Shown: positions 1 through 8,406 of the stretch, in pieces
Position numbering within the stretch: the first letter of the stretch is position 1
How the letters are laid out: the number at the start of each line of letters is the position of its first letter
From: Mycobacterium noviomagense
Lineage (GTDB): Bacteria; Actinomycetota; Actinomycetes; Mycobacteriales; Mycobacteriaceae
Reading direction: 5' to 3'
Assembly: GCF_010731635.1 (NCBI RefSeq)
Contig: NZ_AP022583.1
Coordinates: 4,402,001-4,466,000, forward strand
Length of the DNA: 64,000 bases
Made by a program: the position numbers and the translations under genes
Notes under the pieces: generated by a model
Database searches by the model: none
What the model was told of the DNA's origin: nothing
The model's input: only the letters and a program-made list of their open reading frames with translations

Positions 1-1
1 A

Positions 2-913
2 GGCGAGGCGCTGCTTCGCAACACCTATATCGGCATCGACGCCGCCGTGCGCACCTGGCTCAACGACCAGCCCGGCTACCTGCCGCCGGTGCAGCTGGGC
101 GAGGTGATCCGGGCGGCGGGGATCGGTGAGGTGGTGGCGTCGCGCTGTGACGCCTACACGATCGGTGACGTCGTCACCACGCTGTCGGGATTTCAGGAGT
201 ACGTGATCATTCGTGACGACGTGTTCAGCACGCCGATCCCCGACGCGAAGGACCAGCTGGCGGTGATGTCGGTGTACGGCCCGACCGGCGCTACCGCCTA
301 CTTCGGCATGACCAACATCGGCAAGCCGACGCCTGGTGAGACGGTGGTGGTGTCAGCCGCTGCAGGCGCGACGGGGTCGGTGGCGGGCCAGATCGCCAAG
401 ATCGCCGGCGCCCGAGTGGTGGGCATCGCGGGCGGACCGGAGAAGTGCCGAGTCGTGGTGGAAGAGTTCGGCTTTGACGCGTGCATCGACTACAAGCAGG
501 GCAACCTGGCGGCCGCGCTCAAGCAGCACTGCCCGCGCGGCGTCGACGTGTACTTCGACAACGTCGGCGGGCCGATCCTCGACGCGGTGCTGGGCCGGCT
601 CGCGCACAAGGCTCGGGTCGTACTCTGCGGCGTCATCTCCAGCTACCTGACCGGCGAGCATCCGGGGCCGGCGAATTACGTCAACCTGCTGGCCAAAACT
701 GCTCTCATGCAAGGGTTTAACGCCCTGGAAATGTGGGATCGCTTCGACGAAGCCTTCGCCGATCTCCGCCGCTGGGAGCAGGAAGGCAAACTCGTGCACC
801 GCGAGACCGTCTTCGACGGCTTAGAGTCGTGCGTCGACGCGCTCAACGGGCTGTTCACCGGGGCCAACATCGGCAAGATGCTCGTCAAAGTCGGCGAACC
901 CACGTCGGCGTGA
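2..913 (+). CDS. NADP-dependent MDR oxidoreductase (C-terminal part)
   Basis: The gene enters from before the window; the frame is open from base 2 and the first ATG/GTG in it is internal. The product is a medium-chain dehydrogenase/reductase of the zinc-free prostaglandin reductase/CurA type, which reduces activated double bonds or carbonyls with NADPH. Seen: a cofactor-binding stretch AAAGATGSVAGQIAKIAGARVVGIAGG, split here as AAAGATGSVAG then QIAKIAGARVVGIAGG, followed by a GVDVYFDNVGG motif typical of this subgroup, and the usual C-terminal end with GKMLVKV. No catalytic-zinc cysteines are present. It converges on the next gene with a 6-base gap. The substrate cannot be inferred. Confidence 0.9.
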   Translation, partial: GEALLRNTYIGIDAAVRTWLNDQPGYLPPVQLGEVIRAAGIGEVVASRCDAYTIGDVVTTLSGFQEYVIIRDDVFSTPIPDAKDQLAVMSVYGPTGATAYFGMTNIGKPTPGETVVVSAAAGATGSVAGQIAKIAGARVVGIAGGPEKCRVVVEEFGFDACIDYKQGNLAAALKQHCPRGVDVYFDNVGGPILDAVLGRLAHKARVVLCGVISSYLTGEHPGPANYVNLLAKTALMQGFNALEMWDRFDEAFADLRRWEQEGKLVHRETVFDGLESCVDALNGLFTGANIGKMLVKVGEPTSA

Positions 914-919
914 GTGCTG

Positions 920-1594
920 CTATCCGTCGATCGCCCCGGAAATCCCACGCTCGATGCTTGCCTGCGTCGCGGGCGGCAACACAATCAGACCGTCAAGTTC
1001 TTTGCGGGCAAGGTCGTACGCCCGCTGACGTTCGGGTGCGGTGGCTGCTGGGTCTGATGCCACGCGCAGCAGATTGCGAGCGCGCGCGATCCGCTGCTGT
1101 CCTTCTTGGGAGAAGTCGTTGCAGCGTCTCCGGATGGCTTCGGCCTCAGCCGCTTTGAATGCGGTTACATAGTCCTCGACAGCGGCGAGATACTGCGCTG
1201 CAGCCTCGCGATCGTCGACGAGATCTTCAGCCTTTGCCGGGCGCAGGAACTCTGCTCTGAGCTTGGCCTTGTGGAAGGCGACGGTGAGCGGCTCACGCAT
1301 GTCGGTCATGAGCGGAAAGTCCAGCAGTTTGGCTACGTCGAGTTCGTATTCCAGCCACCGTGCGTCCGTCCGGCTGTGCTCCTCGAGGACGCGTTTGATC
1401 GAGCTCCACTGGGCGACTTGGCTACCGCCGGCACGTCCGAGGTCCACCGACTCCGCCCGGCTCGCTCGGTCAGGCTCGCTGGCCTCCATACGTCGACGCT
1501 GGCCGGCCAAGAATGCCTTGACTCCGGCGATGATCACGCCGGCCAGCGGCACCAGCACCAGCAGCAGCTCCGCAAGCCGGAACAGTAAGCCCAT
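920..1594 (-). CDS. Membrane-anchored helical protein of unknown function
   Basis: I do not recognise this protein. The N-terminus (about residues 3-29) is one strong hydrophobic helix, followed by basic residues (GQRRRM), which predicts a single membrane anchor with the remainder in the cytoplasm. The remaining ~190 residues are rich in Ala, Glu, Arg and Leu and read as long helices, probably coiled coil. It lies 24 bases downstream of the proline-rich gene on the same strand, so the two may be cotranscribed and work at the membrane together. No catalytic motif is visible. Confidence 0.75.
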   Translation of the reverse strand: MGLLFRLAELLLVLVPLAGVIIAGVKAFLAGQRRRMEASEPDRASRAESVDLGRAGGSQVAQWSSIKRVLEEHSRTDARWLEYELDVAKLLDFPLMTDMREPLTVAFHKAKLRAEFLRPAKAEDLVDDREAAAQYLAAVEDYVTAFKAAEAEAIRRRCNDFSQEGQQRIARARNLLRVASDPAATAPERQRAYDLARKELDGLIVLPPATQASIERGISGAIDG

Positions 1595-1618
1595 ATGGCG
1601 AGGATGCCACCGTCACCC

Positions 1619-2122
1619 TCAAACCCACACGTACAAGCGCGGGTTGGCCGGACCGCGCCGCGGTGCATCTCGCGGAAAGGAAACCGGTGTATCAAATCCG
1701 GCGAGCCTGACGGTGATCGCCGATGAATCGGCGGAGACGGCGACGATCGTGCCGATGTCGTATCTCTGTTCGCCGTCCCACTTGATGGTGGCGCGCTGCC
1801 CGAGGTGGTGCGCAGAAAGATCCTCGGGCGCCACTTCGGTCGGCTGCGAGGACGACGGCGACGGCCCGGCATCCATCTGCGCATGGGTTGGCACTCGGCC
1901 AGAATCCGCCGACCACGCCACGTCGTCGCCGAAGTACTCGACGTCGTCGCTGCTGCGCTCGACTCGATGCACCGACTTGGTCCTCTCCGGGGAAGGCCCG
2001 TCGTCCACCCAGAGCTTCCACCCCGGGGGAGGCGGCGGCCATGACGGGTCCGGCGACCAGTCAGGTGGCGGCACCCAACCTTCAGGTGGCTTGGGCCAAT
2101 TCGGGGGAGGGTTGTAGCGCAT
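1619..2122 (-). CDS. Proline-rich protein with a small beta domain
   Basis: The first ~40 residues are repeats of PP and W (PPNWPKPPEGW, PPDWSPDPSW, PPPPPGW), the W/P-rich head often found on mycobacterial and other actinobacterial membrane or secreted proteins. A low-complexity acidic/Ser linker follows. The last ~55 residues (from GQRATIKWDGEQRY) look like a small beta barrel of the SH3/Tudor kind, with alternating hydrophobic residues. There is no signal peptide and no enzyme motif. The proline/tryptophan segment suggests a protein-binding role. Function is unknown; the companion is the membrane-anchored helical protein downstream. Confidence 0.7.
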   Translation of the reverse strand: MRYNPPPNWPKPPEGWVPPPDWSPDPSWPPPPPGWKLWVDDGPSPERTKSVHRVERSSDDVEYFGDDVAWSADSGRVPTHAQMDAGPSPSSSQPTEVAPEDLSAHHLGQRATIKWDGEQRYDIGTIVAVSADSSAITVRLAGFDTPVSFPRDAPRRGPANPRLYVWV

Positions 2123-2256
2123 CAGCAGTCACCGCCCCAAGTCGAAGATCCGAAACTAACCAACCATATCTCCGCGGCGGCGGTGCGCCTCTTTCATGTA
2201 CTACGACGCGCCGCAAGGTTTAAGGTTCGGGCAACTCAATGTCAAAGGGGACCCTG

Positions 2257-3420
2257 ATGGGCAAGCTCAGGTTCGGATATTTCATGGCACCGTTCCACCG
2301 TCCGGGCACGAATCCGACACTGGCCTTGCAGCGGGATCTGGACTTCGTCGAACACATCGACGCGCTGGGCTTCGACGAAGTGTGGATCGGTGAACATCAC
2401 TCCGCGGGCAGCGAGATCATCAGCTCACCGGAGATCTTTATCGCCGCGGCTGCGCAACGAACCAAGCGGATCCGCTTGGGCACCGGGGTCATCTCGCTCG
2501 CCTACCACAACCCGCTGTGGGTTGCCGATCGGCTGATGCTGCTCGATCACCTGACGCACGGTCGGGTGATCGGGGGCGTAGGACCGGGTTCGCTGCCCAC
2601 CGATTCAGCGATGATCGGGTTGAACCCGACCGACACCCGCGAGCTGCTGGAAACCAACCTCGACATTCTGGTCCGCCTGTTGGCCGGTGAGAGCGTGACC
2701 GCCAAGACCGCCACTCACGAGCTGTTCGGCGCGAGGCTGCAGCTCGGCCCGTATTCCGAGGGCGGGATTCCCCTGGCGGTGGCGGCGGTCGCCTCGCCGA
2801 CGGGCGCCAGGCTGGCCGGCAAGCACGGCATTGGCCTGCTGTCCATCGGCGCGACACTGAGCATCGAGGGTTTCGACGCCCTGGCCTACCACTGGGGCAT
2901 CGTCGAGGAGCGTGCGGCGGCCTTCGGCAAGCAGGTCGACCGCAGCGACTGGCGGCTGGTCGGACCCTTCCACATCGCTGAAACCGACGAGCAGGCCCGC
3001 GCCGACGTGAAATTCGGCATCGAGCCGTGGTTTCACTACTTTCAGAAGGTGGCCGCATTCCCGCAGATGACCATGCCAGGGGATCAGCTCGACGAGATGA
3101 TCGACATCATCAACAACGCTGGCGCCGGTGTGATCGGCACGACGGAGCGGGCGCGCGCACAGGTGCAGCGGCTGTGGGATCAGTCGGGCGGATTCGGCTG
3201 CATGCTGCAGATGGCCCACGAATGGGCCAACCCGGCGGCGACCAAGCGATCAGCGGAGCTGTTCGCCGCCGAGGTGATGCCGCACTTCCAGGGCCAGGCG
3301 CAACCGACGCTCGACGCCGCTGCGCGAGCCAGCGAAGTACGCGAAGACCTCGCGCAGACCCAACTGCAGGCCATCGATCACATGACCAAGAAGTACCAAG
3401 ACGAAGTCGGGCCGAAATAA
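2257..3420 (+). CDS. LLM-class flavin-dependent monooxygenase (limonene monooxygenase-like)
   Basis: A luciferase-like (F420/FMN) TIM-barrel oxidoreductase. Seen: the N-terminal FGYFMAPFH strand, the FDEVWIGEHHS motif, the LGTGVISLAYHNPL segment and GRVIGGVGPGSLPTD, all characteristic of bacterial LLM monooxygenases such as limonene 1,2-monooxygenase LimB, which has about the same length (387 residues from this start). I chose the ATG at 2257 over the one at 2239 because AAAGGGG sits 7 bases before it. In mycobacteria such proteins may use FMN with a partner reductase or F420; the sequence does not settle this. No partner reductase is adjacent. Confidence 0.88.
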   Translation: MGKLRFGYFMAPFHRPGTNPTLALQRDLDFVEHIDALGFDEVWIGEHHSAGSEIISSPEIFIAAAAQRTKRIRLGTGVISLAYHNPLWVADRLMLLDHLTHGRVIGGVGPGSLPTDSAMIGLNPTDTRELLETNLDILVRLLAGESVTAKTATHELFGARLQLGPYSEGGIPLAVAAVASPTGARLAGKHGIGLLSIGATLSIEGFDALAYHWGIVEERAAAFGKQVDRSDWRLVGPFHIAETDEQARADVKFGIEPWFHYFQKVAAFPQMTMPGDQLDEMIDIINNAGAGVIGTTERARAQVQRLWDQSGGFGCMLQMAHEWANPAATKRSAELFAAEVMPHFQGQAQPTLDAAARASEVREDLAQTQLQAIDHMTKKYQDEVGPK

Positions 3421-3488
3421 AGGACTTTCGGAAGGTGGTGGGGATGTTATCGGGCCGTTGCGGCTCAGTCGCGTTAAAGTGATCGTCT

Positions 3489-3869
3489 ATGACGATCCCG
3501 GCGAACCTATGGACTGACGAACGGGGTAGGAGACGGCATCGGCTGCCGGGGCGGGATCAAGTACTCAGCCGTAGACGGGCACGACAAATGAGCCGACGCT
3601 TCGCCGACGTCGGCGTCGGGATCCCCGCAGTGCGGCTTCAGGCGATAGCGGCGGGTGCCCCCGCCGCGTCCAGCGAGTTGGTGGACGTGCAGTTTGCGCT
3701 CGCCGCCAGCCAGATACAGCGCGAGGAGCGCGTCGCCAAATTCCACCGCACCCGACGTCGCGGCATCCAATGTCTCTTGGTGGCGGGCCTGATCCTCGCA
3801 GCACTGAATCTGCTGTTGTGCATGGCCTACGTATTCATCAGCCTGGTCCTGCACGAGCCGCCGTTCTGA
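3489..3869 (+). CDS. Small protein with C-terminal membrane helix
   Basis: A 126-residue basic protein. The first ~95 residues are Arg-rich (RRRHRLPGRDQ, SRRRARQMSRR) and helical, and end in FHRTRRRGIQ. Residues ~97-118 are one hydrophobic segment (CLLVAGLILAALNLLLCMAYVF), giving a tail-anchored or single-span protein with the basic part inside. No family recognised. It stands alone between an LLM monooxygenase and the convergent GH16 gene. Confidence 0.65.
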   Translation: MTIPANLWTDERGRRRHRLPGRDQVLSRRRARQMSRRFADVGVGIPAVRLQAIAAGAPAASSELVDVQFALAASQIQREERVAKFHRTRRRGIQCLLVAGLILAALNLLLCMAYVFISLVLHEPPF

Positions 3870-3893
3870 CCGACTCGTGGATAACCCGTAGCG

Positions 3894-4760
3894 TTACCAG
3901 ACCCGCACCCAGTCGATGAGCATGTCGGCGGGATAGCTGCCCTGCCTGGCATCGCCGCCGCCCGAGCCACCAACCGCCAGGTTCAACACGGGAAACATCG
4001 TGTATCCAGGTTCGTTGAAGGGCCACTCGCGGTTCGGCAACTCAAGATGTTCGATGCCGGTCGCCGGAACGGTGAAGTAGGGATCCGCGCCGTCGACGTA
4101 GTCTTCCCAGAAGTAAAACCCGTTCTGGTCCCATCGGCATCGCCAGGTGTGCCATCCGCCGTCCATCCCGATCGGGTGAGTCTCGAATGCTGTGCCCTCT
4201 GGGTTGGCGTGCACAGTGGTTCCCGAGGGCCACTCCCCGTTGCCGTACCACTCGAGCAGGTCGACTTCGCTACTGCGGCCCGGATCGTCGTTGGACAACC
4301 ACCACGCCGGCCAGCATCCCGCAGTCAAACAGTTGAGTTTGATCCGGGCTTCCCACGTAGTGCCGATGGGTCCGCGCCAGTTGGCGCTGACCAGACCGCC
4401 GTAATAGGTGTCGCCTTCTTTTGTGGCGCGCAGAACGAGGTTCGAATTGCCGTCGACGAAGACGTTTCGGCGATCATCCCGGTACTGGTAGAAGAACTCT
4501 GGTCGGTCCCAGCCCACCGGGTTCTTGATCGGAGTCCGGTGTGTGGCCACAGTCCAGTTCGCCGGATTGGGCGCTGAACCGGCCGGTCCGTCGAACTCGT
4601 CGTGGAAAAGGTAGCCGCCGGCCGTCGCACCAGGCGGTGCGGTGGGCGCCGGCATCCCTGGTGCGCGTGGTGACGACGGGTGGGCACCGGCTTTGGGGAA
4701 AGGAGTTGCGGCTGCCATAGCGCCGATCCCCAGCATCAAGATCATGCTGCGACGGTTCAT
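3894..4760 (-). CDS. Secreted glycoside hydrolase family 16 (beta-glucanase type)
   Basis: Hydrolyses beta-1,3- (or mixed) glucans outside the cell. Seen: an N-terminal export signal beginning MNRRSM with a hydrophobic stretch and Ala-rich cleavage region, a Pro/Ala linker to about residue 48, then the GH16 jelly roll starting at YLFHDEFDG. The catalytic motif ExDxxE is present as EVDLLE (E165, D167, E170), with WPAWWLSNDDPGR before it and FPVLNLAVGGSGGG near the end. The product (288 residues) closely resembles M. tuberculosis Rv0315 as I remember it. The frame is open 37 codons further upstream, but those residues do not look like protein and the chosen ATG starts the signal peptide. Confidence 0.9.
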   Translation of the reverse strand: MNRRSMILMLGIGAMAAATPFPKAGAHPSSPRAPGMPAPTAPPGATAGGYLFHDEFDGPAGSAPNPANWTVATHRTPIKNPVGWDRPEFFYQYRDDRRNVFVDGNSNLVLRATKEGDTYYGGLVSANWRGPIGTTWEARIKLNCLTAGCWPAWWLSNDDPGRSSEVDLLEWYGNGEWPSGTTVHANPEGTAFETHPIGMDGGWHTWRCRWDQNGFYFWEDYVDGADPYFTVPATGIEHLELPNREWPFNEPGYTMFPVLNLAVGGSGGGDARQGSYPADMLIDWVRVW

Positions 4761-4978
4761 CTCGGGCACAGGTGCACGATATAAGGAAGAACCCGGGCGC
4801 ACATAGGAATAGGCAATCCGAGGGTTACCTGCTTCACGCCGTGAACCAAACCTCTTGCTGCACAGAGACATCGGACCAGCGTTATCGACGCCACCGTCGT
4901 CGTGACGCGTAAGAGTCGGTAGCAGAACGAGATACCCTGAAAGACTGTGGATCTGGCACGTTCGTGCGCCAGCAGTCG

Positions 4979-6076
4979 CTAGCTCGGCGGCGCGCCCAGC
5001 TGCGCGCCCGGCCGCAGCTGTTCAGCCAGCCCGTCACCAGCAGCTGCGGCTGCCAACGCCCGGCCAAGCGCCGGCGCGTGCTTGAAGAGGTTGTGGCCCG
5101 CGACAAAAAACACACCGTCGACCGACCAAACGCCCAGACCGTCCGAACCCCACGGCAGCTCGGTGACCCAGCAGTGGCGGACATCCACGGGATCGGGATC
5201 AAGACCGGGCAATGCGCGCGAGACGTAGGCGCTGGCCCGCTCAGCGAGCTGGGCGAGGGCCGGGGGATCCAGCAGTCCGCCTTCAGGGGCATCGACATGG
5301 TCGCTGAGCCCGACCGCGTATCGACCGTTGCCCGGTTCAGCCGCGGCATAGACGCCGGTTTCGCCGAATGCGCCACTGCCGTCCTGTAGGCATGCCAGGA
5401 TCTGCGGCGGTTCTCCGCAGACGCGGTAGGTGAGGCGCACATGGGCCCCGTGGCGGACCGGTAGGGCAAGACCCATCCCACGAGCAAGCGCAGCAGTGCC
5501 GCGGCCGGCGCACACCACCAGGCTGCGGTGCTCAGCGGTAACACCGCCGGCGCGGACCTCGACTGTGCCTGCGGGCGTGGAGCGCACCACTAGCACCTCG
5601 TCGGCAACCAGCCGGTCAGAAAGCTCGGCGGAGAGCGTCGAAATCGCCGCGGTGGTCCGAATCGAGCCGCCGCGTTCGTCGAGCACCGCGACGCCGTCGA
5701 AGTCGGCGAGAATAGGCAACCGCTGGTGCAGCTCCTCGGCATCGATGCGCCGGGCGGCAATACCGCCGACCTCTTGCAGCACACTAAGCCGACGCTCGGC
5801 GGAAGCCCCGAGCGCGACAACGCCATCGCCAGAGACCAATTCGATTCCGAGACGCTGCGCCCACTCATCCCAGATGAGCCGGCTCCGCTTAGCGAACTCC
5901 ACCATGCGAGGGTCGTCATGGCCGTGCCGAAAGATGCGTGACTCCCCGCCCGACTGACCATGCCCGGGCACGCCGCGCTCATAGACCGTCACCGAGGCCC
6001 CCCGCTCGGTTAGGGCGTAGGCGGTCGCTAAACCCACAATCCCGGCGCCGATAACCCCAACGTCGGTGGATCGCAC
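4979..6076 (-). CDS. FAD-dependent amine/amino-acid oxidase, monomeric sarcosine oxidase type
   Basis: Oxidises a secondary or N-methyl amino acid with FAD, releasing H2O2. Seen: the dinucleotide fold GVIGAGIVGLATAYAL at the N-terminus, SRIFRHGHDDPRM matching the sarcosine-oxidase segment that shields the flavin, and, near residue 302, HCWVTELP, which places a Cys where monomeric sarcosine oxidase binds FAD covalently; GHNLFKHAPALG follows as in that family. The start is a GTG at 6076 (TTG at 6088 is also possible); the longer open frame upstream is not protein-like. It is divergent from tenA with about 80 bases between starts, so the two may share control. The substrate is unknown. Confidence 0.83.
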   Translation of the reverse strand: MRSTDVGVIGAGIVGLATAYALTERGASVTVYERGVPGHGQSGGESRIFRHGHDDPRMVEFAKRSRLIWDEWAQRLGIELVSGDGVVALGASAERRLSVLQEVGGIAARRIDAEELHQRLPILADFDGVAVLDERGGSIRTTAAISTLSAELSDRLVADEVLVVRSTPAGTVEVRAGGVTAEHRSLVVCAGRGTAALARGMGLALPVRHGAHVRLTYRVCGEPPQILACLQDGSGAFGETGVYAAAEPGNGRYAVGLSDHVDAPEGGLLDPPALAQLAERASAYVSRALPGLDPDPVDVRHCWVTELPWGSDGLGVWSVDGVFFVAGHNLFKHAPALGRALAAAAAGDGLAEQLRPGAQLGAPPS

Positions 6077-6157
6077 ACTGCGACTCAACCATTGCCGTCG
6101 GCGTTTGTCAGTCGAGGCGACACAACAAGCTGGTATCGGGCTGGGATCATCGCAGGC

Positions 6158-6823
6158 GTGAGGCGAGGCGGTTGGACCGCACGGTTGTGGGCCGAGGTGG
6201 CCGGCATCTACGGGGCGATCCTGCAGCACCCGTTCCTGACCGGCCTAGCCGACGGCAGCCTGGACCCAGACACTTTCGCCCATTACCTGATCCAAGACGC
6301 GTACTACCTGCAGGATTTCGGCCGCGCGCTGACCGTCGTGGGCAGCAAGGCGCCCAGCCCGGCCGGCGTCGGCATGTTCGCGCGGCACGCCGCCGGGATC
6401 GTCGACGTCGAACTCGCGCTGCACGCCTCGCTGCTGACCCAACTGGGCATTCAGCACACCGACGCGATGCCGGTCGCACCGACGACCCGCGCATACACGA
6501 GCTACCTGCTGGCCACCGCGTACAGCGGCACCTTCGCCGACGGGTTCGCGGCGGTACTGCCGTGCTACTGGATCTATGCCGAGGTGGGCGCCGAGCTGGT
6601 CGAGCGCGGCTCGCCCGATCCGCGCTATCAGAGTTGGATCGACACCTATGCCGGCGACGAGTATCAAGCCATCGTTGCTGAGGTGCTGGCACTGGGCGAC
6701 GATGTCGGCCAGACCCTCTCCGCGGCCGACGAAGCTCGCGCCCGGGCGCATTTCGCCACGACTGCCCGCTACGAGTGGATGTTCTGGGACGCCGCCTGGC
6801 GGCGCGAGGCCTGGCCTATCTGA
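6158..6823 (+). CDS. tenA: TenA-family thiaminase II / aminopyrimidine aminohydrolase
   Basis: Salvages pyrimidine pieces of thiamin by hydrolysing aminopyrimidines. Seen: the all-helical TenA pattern, with HPFLTGLADGSLDPDTFAHY and LIQDAYYL early, PCYWIYAEVG in the middle (containing the family's active-site Cys and the Tyr/Trp pair) and YEWMFWDAAWR at the end. Length (221 residues from this GTG) is normal. The GTG at 6158 is chosen because the homologous part starts GGWTARLWAEVAGIY; the upstream 22 codons are not conserved-looking. I see no TPP riboswitch in the short divergent region. Confidence 0.88.
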   Translation: MRRGGWTARLWAEVAGIYGAILQHPFLTGLADGSLDPDTFAHYLIQDAYYLQDFGRALTVVGSKAPSPAGVGMFARHAAGIVDVELALHASLLTQLGIQHTDAMPVAPTTRAYTSYLLATAYSGTFADGFAAVLPCYWIYAEVGAELVERGSPDPRYQSWIDTYAGDEYQAIVAEVLALGDDVGQTLSAADEARARAHFATTARYEWMFWDAAWRREAWPI

Positions 6824-6963
6824 TCGGGTGCCGCCCCGCCGGGCGCTGGCACATGGGTCACCCAGGCGGCACCAGCTGGATGGTGTGGACGTTTGAGAAA
6901 GAACACCCACGGTCACACGACTTCTGAGAGACAATGCGCATTGTCGCAGGAGGGGAGTCGCCG

Positions 6964-8313
6964 ATGGACCCTGGCGGTCTGACGGCCGATGTTCAATGGC
7001 TTGGACGCGCTCCCCACCAGGATGCGCGCCGCGGTGAACATCCGCTGCTGCCGAGCAGGGATCCCTTCTACACCCCGCCGAGCGGATACGAGCAGGCCCT
7101 ACCAGGCACGGTGCTGCGTTCCCGCGGCGTCGAGCTGGCGTTTCTCGGTCTGATACCGCAGCGATTCAGGGCCACGCAGCTGCTGTACCGAAGTACGGAC
7201 TTGAACGGCGAACCGGAGGCCGCGGTGACCACCGTGGTAGTCCCGGCAAAGCGTGATCCCGAATTGGTCTGCCCGATGGTGTCGTATCAATGTGCGATCG
7301 ACGCCGTGGCCGAACGGTGTTTTCCGTCCTATGCGCTACGTCGCGGCTCCAAGGCGGTCGGCGCGCTGGCGCAGATCGAATTCTTGTTGATCGCGGCGGT
7401 GCTCGCCGAGGGTTGGGCGGTGTCGGTGCCCGACCACGAGGGCTGTCATGGCATGTGGGGGGCGCCGTATGAGCCTGGCTACCGGATTCTCGACGGCGTG
7501 CGGGCCGCACTCAACTGCCAGCGCTTAGGGCTCTCGCCGTCGGCGCCGGTAGGTCTATGGGGGTATTCAGGCGGCGGTTTCGCCTCGGCATGGGCAGCCG
7601 AAGTGTGCGCCGGCTACGCGCCCGAACTCAACATTGTCGGCGCCGTGCTGGGTTCGCCAGTCGGCGACCCCGGCAGCGTCGGGCGCCGACTCAACGCCAC
7701 GTTTTGGGCCGGTCTGCCAGCGATGGTGATCGGTGCGCTGGCCCAGATCTATCCCGACGTCGAGCGGCTCGTCCAGGAACATGCCACCGACGAAGGCAAA
7801 GCCATCCTGGCCAAACTGCAAAAGATGACCACGGCGGCCGCGGTGCTGGGGCTGAAGAACAAAGACATCAACGACTACATGGACCTGACGCTGGACGAAC
7901 TCTGGGATCTGCCGGAAGTGCAGCACATCATGGATGCCATCAAGCTGGGCACCGCCGCACCGACGGCTCCGGTGTTGATCATCCAGGCGGCCAACGACAA
8001 AATCATCAACGTCGCCGACATCGACGCGCTCGCCGCCGCCTACCGCGCGGGCGGAGCCTCCGTCACCTATCACCGCGACTGTTTCAGCGAGCACCTCTCG
8101 CTGCATGCGTTGTCTGCCCCGATGGCACTGCGGTGGCTGCGGGACCGGTTCGCCGGCCGACCGCTGACCGAGCACCTGACGCGGACCACCTGGCCGACAT
8201 TGCTGAACCCGTCGACGTATTGGGGGATGATCCAGCTGGGTGCGATCACGGCAAAGGTCATCACTGGACGCAGGGTTCGGCGCCGTCCGTTGTCGAAGTT
8301 CGACTCGGGTTAA
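6964..8313 (+). CDS. Secretory lipase family alpha/beta hydrolase
   Basis: A 449-residue hydrolase of the LIP/secretory lipase family (triacylglycerol or ester hydrolysis). Seen: nucleophile elbow GYSGGG (Ser about residue 202), the acidic residue in [10 protein letters not shown] and the His in FSEHLSLH, all in the expected order with the family's lid-like inserted helices between them. No clear signal peptide is visible despite the family name. The start at 6964 is set by AGGAGGGGA ending 7 bases before it; a further ATG at 6934 lacks such a site. It is a single gene followed by the 719-residue unknown. Confidence 0.87.
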   Translation: MDPGGLTADVQWLGRAPHQDARRGEHPLLPSRDPFYTPPSGYEQALPGTVLRSRGVELAFLGLIPQRFRATQLLYRSTDLNGEPEAAVTTVVVPAKRDPELVCPMVSYQCAIDAVAERCFPSYALRRGSKAVGALAQIEFLLIAAVLAEGWAVSVPDHEGCHGMWGAPYEPGYRILDGVRAALNCQRLGLSPSAPVGLWGYSGGGFASAWAAEVCAGYAPELNIVGAVLGSPVGDPGSVGRRLNATFWAGLPAMVIGALAQIYPDVERLVQEHATDEGKAILAKLQKMTTAAAVLGLKNKDINDYMDLTLDELWDLPEVQHIMDAIKLGTAAPTAPVLIIQAANDKIINVADIDALAAAYRAGGASVTYHRDCFSEHLSLHALSAPMALRWLRDRFAGRPLTEHLTRTTWPTLLNPSTYWGMIQLGAITAKVITGRRVRRRPLSKFDSG

Positions 8314-8406
8314 GGGGCTATCTGTCGGCCGCCGCCAAAAAGCGGGTACTGCATCGGCAAGCACAACCGCTCACTTGATGCGCCGCCTCGAGCACTGGAG
8401 TTTGAC

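Noticed and set aside
6077..6157. TPP riboswitch before tenA
   Set aside because: The divergent gap is too short and the conserved thi-box bases are not present.
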